From contig JAKFFE010000022.1 of NCBI GenBank assembly GCA_036675345.1, forward strand, positions 186,001 to 250,000: a stretch of 64,000 nt of DNA. The letters are read 5' to 3'. The first letter of the stretch is position 1. Each line of letters opens with the position of its first letter. The translations under genes were made by a program, and so were the position numbers. The DNA comes from JALYOC01 sp036675345. Its GTDB lineage: Bacteria > Myxococcota > Myxococcia > Myxococcales > Myxococcaceae. This document shows positions 61,634 through 64,000 of this stretch, piece by piece. The notes below the pieces were generated by a model. It saw nothing but the letters and a program-made list of their open reading frames with translations, was not told the origin of the DNA and made no database searches.

Positions 61634-63227
61634 AGGTCACCATCGCCCCCAGCTCCCAGAAGCCCAGGTGCCGCGGCTGATCGGGGCCCTCCAGGCCGTA
61701 GAAGAAGTAGTGCCCCCGGCCCCGGGCCTGCAGCCCCCAGGTGGAGGTGAGCTTCCACTGCACCCCGGCCACCACTCCCGGGGAGACGGTGAGCAGGCTC
61801 TGCCGGCTGACGTTTCCCTCCTCAAACGCGCGGGACATGATGATCGCCGCCGCCCGGGCTCCCACGAAGGGCACCACCGGCCCGTCGCCGAACTCGTAGA
61901 GCAGGGTTCCCCCCAGGTTCAGCTCGGTGAACTGGTAGGCCAGGTTCAAGGCCCCCAGCTGCAGCCGGGCATCGGTCCCGCCAAAGGAGAAGTCGATCCC
62001 CAGGCGCAGCTGCGGCAGCAGGAAGCGATCCTGGAGCAGCTCCACCGAGAGCAGCCCGGTGGCGGGGAACAGCTCCCGCCTCGCGGCCCGATCGAAGAAG
62101 GACTGGTAGCCAAAGGTGACTGCCCAGCTGAAGCGGGGAGGCGGGTTCACCAGCCGGCCGCCCTTGACCGGATCGTCGGAGAAGGGCGCGTCGCGCAGCA
62201 CGGTGTCGTCCACCCGCTCCACCCGGCCGCCCACCACCTGGACCTGGCCAATCCGCAGCCGGTCCTCCAGCCGCCGCCGCACCCAGTACCGGCCCGGGGG
62301 CAGCGCGATCCGCCGCGCCTGCTCCGGCTGCTTGTTCACCTCGGCGACCACGAAGCCATGGTCATCGACCAGGTACCAGAGCCCTCCCGGCGCCGCGGCG
62401 GCGAACTCCAGCCCCTCGGAGCGGGTGACCACGTCGGTGATCACCAGGTCCCCGTTGCCGGCCAGGTCGTAGCTGAAGGTGGGATGCTGGGCGCCGGCGG
62501 CGCTGCCCAGGGTGTCGGCCACGGTGCGGTCATACGCATAGGCGTAGGCCTCGGCCAGGGTGACCCGGCCATCCCGCGAGCGATCCGCGTCCCCCATCAA
62601 TCCGCTGGCCAGGTGGTGGGTGAAGTAGCTGCCCCCCAGCGCATCCGACTCCTGGGAGTCCTCGTCGGAGGTGCTGGAGGTCAGCAGGACCATCCCTTGC
62701 GCGTCGCGCCCCTGATCGCTCTGGATCTCGAACTCCGGGGCCCGTCGCGCTCCCTTGGTGCGGGTCAGGGTCCCCGAGCGGCAGGAGTCGAAGATGCCGA
62801 TCCGGATGTCGGCCGGGGCCTGGGCCAGGCGGGACTTGAGCAAGTCGAAGGGCAGCCGGGTCTGGTTGAGCCTCAGCGCGCCATCCTTGGCGTGACCGGA
62901 GAAGTAGACGATCAGCGCGGTGCGCTCGCCGCGGGAGCGGGCCGCCTCGCTCTTGCGCTCCGCCTCTCCCAGCGCGGCGATCAGCGCCTCGGCGTTGCGG
63001 TTGAGGACCAGCACCGCGTCCTCTTCCCGCACCCCGCCCAGCCGGGTGAGCACTCCGCGGATCTTCTTGGCGTCCTCCACCGCGTACAGCAGCGGCTGGG
63101 TCCCGTCGCCCCCGACATCGTTGCCGACGATCACCGCGATCCGCCGGGTGACCTGGGCGTGGACGGGCAGCCCGGTCAGCAGCACCAACGCCAGTAGTGG
63201 GATCCGCAAGTCCAAGGCGCTCCTCAC
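61623..63227 (-). CDS. exported caspase-like protease with C-terminal beta-barrel-like domain
   Basis: GTG at 63227 overlaps the upstream stop (GTGA), giving 534 residues; TTG at 63215 preceded by AGGAG is an alternative, and both keep the signal peptide ('LLALVLLTGLPVHAQ'). Residues about 28-265 are a caspase-family (C14) domain with catalytic H112 ('YFSGHA') and C149 ('DSCRSG'). Residues about 290-345 are a linker and PEGA-like module ('GLWYLVDDHGFVVAEVN'). The last ~190 residues alternate polar and hydrophobic positions like an outer-membrane barrel, ending in 'GAMVTYAL'. So a protease held in the outer membrane, facing the periplasm or outside, is predicted. Substrates unknown. Confidence 0.82.
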   Translation of the reverse strand: MRSALDLRIPLLALVLLTGLPVHAQVTRRIAVIVGNDVGGDGTQPLLYAVEDAKKIRGVLTRLGGVREEDAVLVLNRNAEALIAALGEAERKSEAARSRGERTALIVYFSGHAKDGALRLNQTRLPFDLLKSRLAQAPADIRIGIFDSCRSGTLTRTKGARRAPEFEIQSDQGRDAQGMVLLTSSTSDEDSQESDALGGSYFTHHLASGLMGDADRSRDGRVTLAEAYAYAYDRTVADTLGSAAGAQHPTFSYDLAGNGDLVITDVVTRSEGLEFAAAAPGGLWYLVDDHGFVVAEVNKQPEQARRIALPPGRYWVRRRLEDRLRIGQVQVVGGRVERVDDTVLRDAPFSDDPVKGGRLVNPPPRFSWAVTFGYQSFFDRAARRELFPATGLLSVELLQDRFLLPQLRLGIDFSFGGTDARLQLGALNLAYQFTELNLGGTLLYEFGDGPVVPFVGARAAAIIMSRAFEEGNVSRQSLLTVSPGVVAGVQWKLTSTWGLQARGRGHYFFYGLEGPDQPRHLGFWELGAMVTYAL

Positions 63228-63991
63228 GGCTTGAGCAACGTCTGGTGGAACTGACCGCCAGGCACCGCCAGCTCCGGCATCCGCAGCACGTCGCCGTGGG
63301 CGGCATCGTAGGCCGACCGGGCGGCCCGCTTCACCTCCTCCACCTCCAGGGGACGCTCGGTGAGCACCACGATCACCCGCTCGGCGCCCTGGCCGGTGAA
63401 CTCCAGGCTGCCGGGCAGGAAGTGGGTGGCCCCATCCTCGTTCACCGGGAGGCTGGCTCCGGTCTCCGGATACAGCGGGGTGATCACCCCCTGCTCGTCC
63501 ACCGAGACCGCGGTCAGGTAGCGGTACTCGCCGGGCTTGAAGCCGATCCGCACCCGCTCGCCGGTGGAGAGCACCTCCGGCGCCTGGGGGCTGGCCTGGC
63601 GCTGGGGCTGACCGGCGGGAGAGGCGATCCGCAGCTCCACCTCTGCGCCGCGCTTGGAACGGTCCCCCTTGATCCGCCCCCCGGACTCCCGGGAGCTCAG
63701 CGGCGGGCCCACCGCCACCACCACCAGCAGCGCGGCGGCCAGCGCCGCCACCGGGGTCAGCCATTGCGCCGGACGCGGGCGGGACTGGCGCTGGGCGCGC
63801 TGGACTCCGGCGGAGAACCGCTCGAAGGGGATCTCCGCCTGGAAGCGCAGCGCCTCCTGCTCCAGCGCCAAGAGCCGATCCCGGCAGGCCCCACAGCCGG
63901 ACAGGTGGCCGCGGGCGTCGGACCCGTCCGTTCCGGCCAGCTCCCCGGCGTGCAGGCGGCGCAGCTTCAGTTCTGGGAGGTGCTCAAGCAT
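63224..63991 (-). CDS. anti-sigma factor-like zinc-finger membrane protein with DUF4384-like domain
   Basis: The product has 255 residues. The N-terminal ZAS-type zinc finger has H29, C33 and C36 ('GHLSGCGAC'). One membrane helix spans about 77-98. The periplasmic part has a DUF4384-like pattern ('ERVRIGFKPGEYRYLTAVSVDEQGVITPLYPE'). The overall plan is that of an anti-sigma factor that senses an envelope signal. A cognate ECF sigma gene would be expected just upstream, beyond base 64000. It is coupled to the caspase-like gene, so the system probably transmits or limits caspase activity. Confidence 0.78.
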   Translation of the reverse strand: MLEHLPELKLRRLHAGELAGTDGSDARGHLSGCGACRDRLLALEQEALRFQAEIPFERFSAGVQRAQRQSRPRPAQWLTPVAALAAALLVVVAVGPPLSSRESGGRIKGDRSKRGAEVELRIASPAGQPQRQASPQAPEVLSTGERVRIGFKPGEYRYLTAVSVDEQGVITPLYPETGASLPVNEDGATHFLPGSLEFTGQGAERVIVVLTERPLEVEEVKRAARSAYDAAHGDVLRMPELAVPGGQFHQTLLKP

Positions 63992-64000
63992 CGTTCCTCA

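Overview
The window is about 64 kb of very GC-rich DNA (roughly 70 % by eye) with tightly packed genes. It comes from the chromosome of a Gram-negative bacterium: lpxC (lipid A), many lipobox-bearing lipoproteins, and housekeeping genes (murA, prfA-prmC, smc, rpoZ, groES-groEL, pyrF, serC, pepA). The predatory/social delta-proteobacterial lineage Myxococcota is the best guess. The reasons are a DUF4388 protein, an FHA-linked AAA+ regulator, a short PilZ protein, zf-TFIIB zinc-ribbon and YtfJ-like proteins, an exported caspase-like protein with an anti-sigma/DUF4384 protein, and many lineage-type hypothetical proteins. That placement is inferred from gene content, not from a database search. 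I see no CRISPR array, prophage or transposase. Initiator codons are often GTG, and many neighbours share ATGA/GTGA overlaps.

Layout. 1-9 kb: a 5'-truncated unknown gene, lpxC, a DsbA-like lipoprotein, DUF4388-pyrF, a lipoprotein, pepA (minus) and a putative zinc-dependent phospholipase C-like protein. 9.1-11.1 kb: a TauE/SafE exporter with a DUF1634 partner, then endonuclease I. 11.2-18.5 kb: a divergent ScfR/RamB-type regulator and a six-gene block (MaoC hydratase, acyl-CoA dehydrogenase, second MaoC hydratase, split B12-dependent mutase, crotonyl-CoA carboxylase/reductase) that reads as an ethylmalonyl-CoA pathway core with unusually split enzymes. 18.6-26.6 kb: DUF2252, GlsB-type membrane protein, serC, chalcone-isomerase-like protein, M13 peptidase, radical SAM protein and small unknowns. 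26.6-33.6 kb: a translationally coupled run of hybrid histidine kinase, diiron protein, acyl carrier protein with a basic tail, degenerate FadB-like protein, SDR and fatty-acyl-AMP ligase, which I regard as the best candidate for an undescribed acyl-modifying system.

33.6-45.6 kb: tRNA-Gly(CCC), a repeat lipoprotein, discoidin-like and zinc-ribbon proteins, prfA-prmC-murA, a 37-residue all-basic mini-protein, CapA-like lipoprotein, TPR protein, CNNM/CorC-type transporter and a YtfJ-like protein. 45.8-58.8 kb: smc, an unknown lipoprotein, an FHA-AAA+ regulator lacking its sigma-54 loop, PilZ protein, glutaredoxin, CIRCE-controlled groES-groEL, and a pair of lineage-type unknown proteins. 58.8-64 kb: a class III aminotransferase, rpoZ, and a minus-strand trio of anti-sigma-like protein, caspase-beta-barrel protein and lipoprotein, whose upstream partner lies outside the window.

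How the parts work together. The ScfR-like regulator probably senses a short-chain acyl-CoA and controls the ethylmalonyl-CoA block, which would convert crotonyl-CoA plus CO2 through ethylmalonyl-, methylsuccinyl- and mesaconyl-CoA. Epimerase and malyl-CoA lyase are not in the window. In the 28-33 kb cluster the ligase would load a fatty acid on the carrier protein for oxidation by the diiron enzyme, with the hydratase-like and reductase proteins adjusting the chain. Both schemes are inferences from domain content and gene order.
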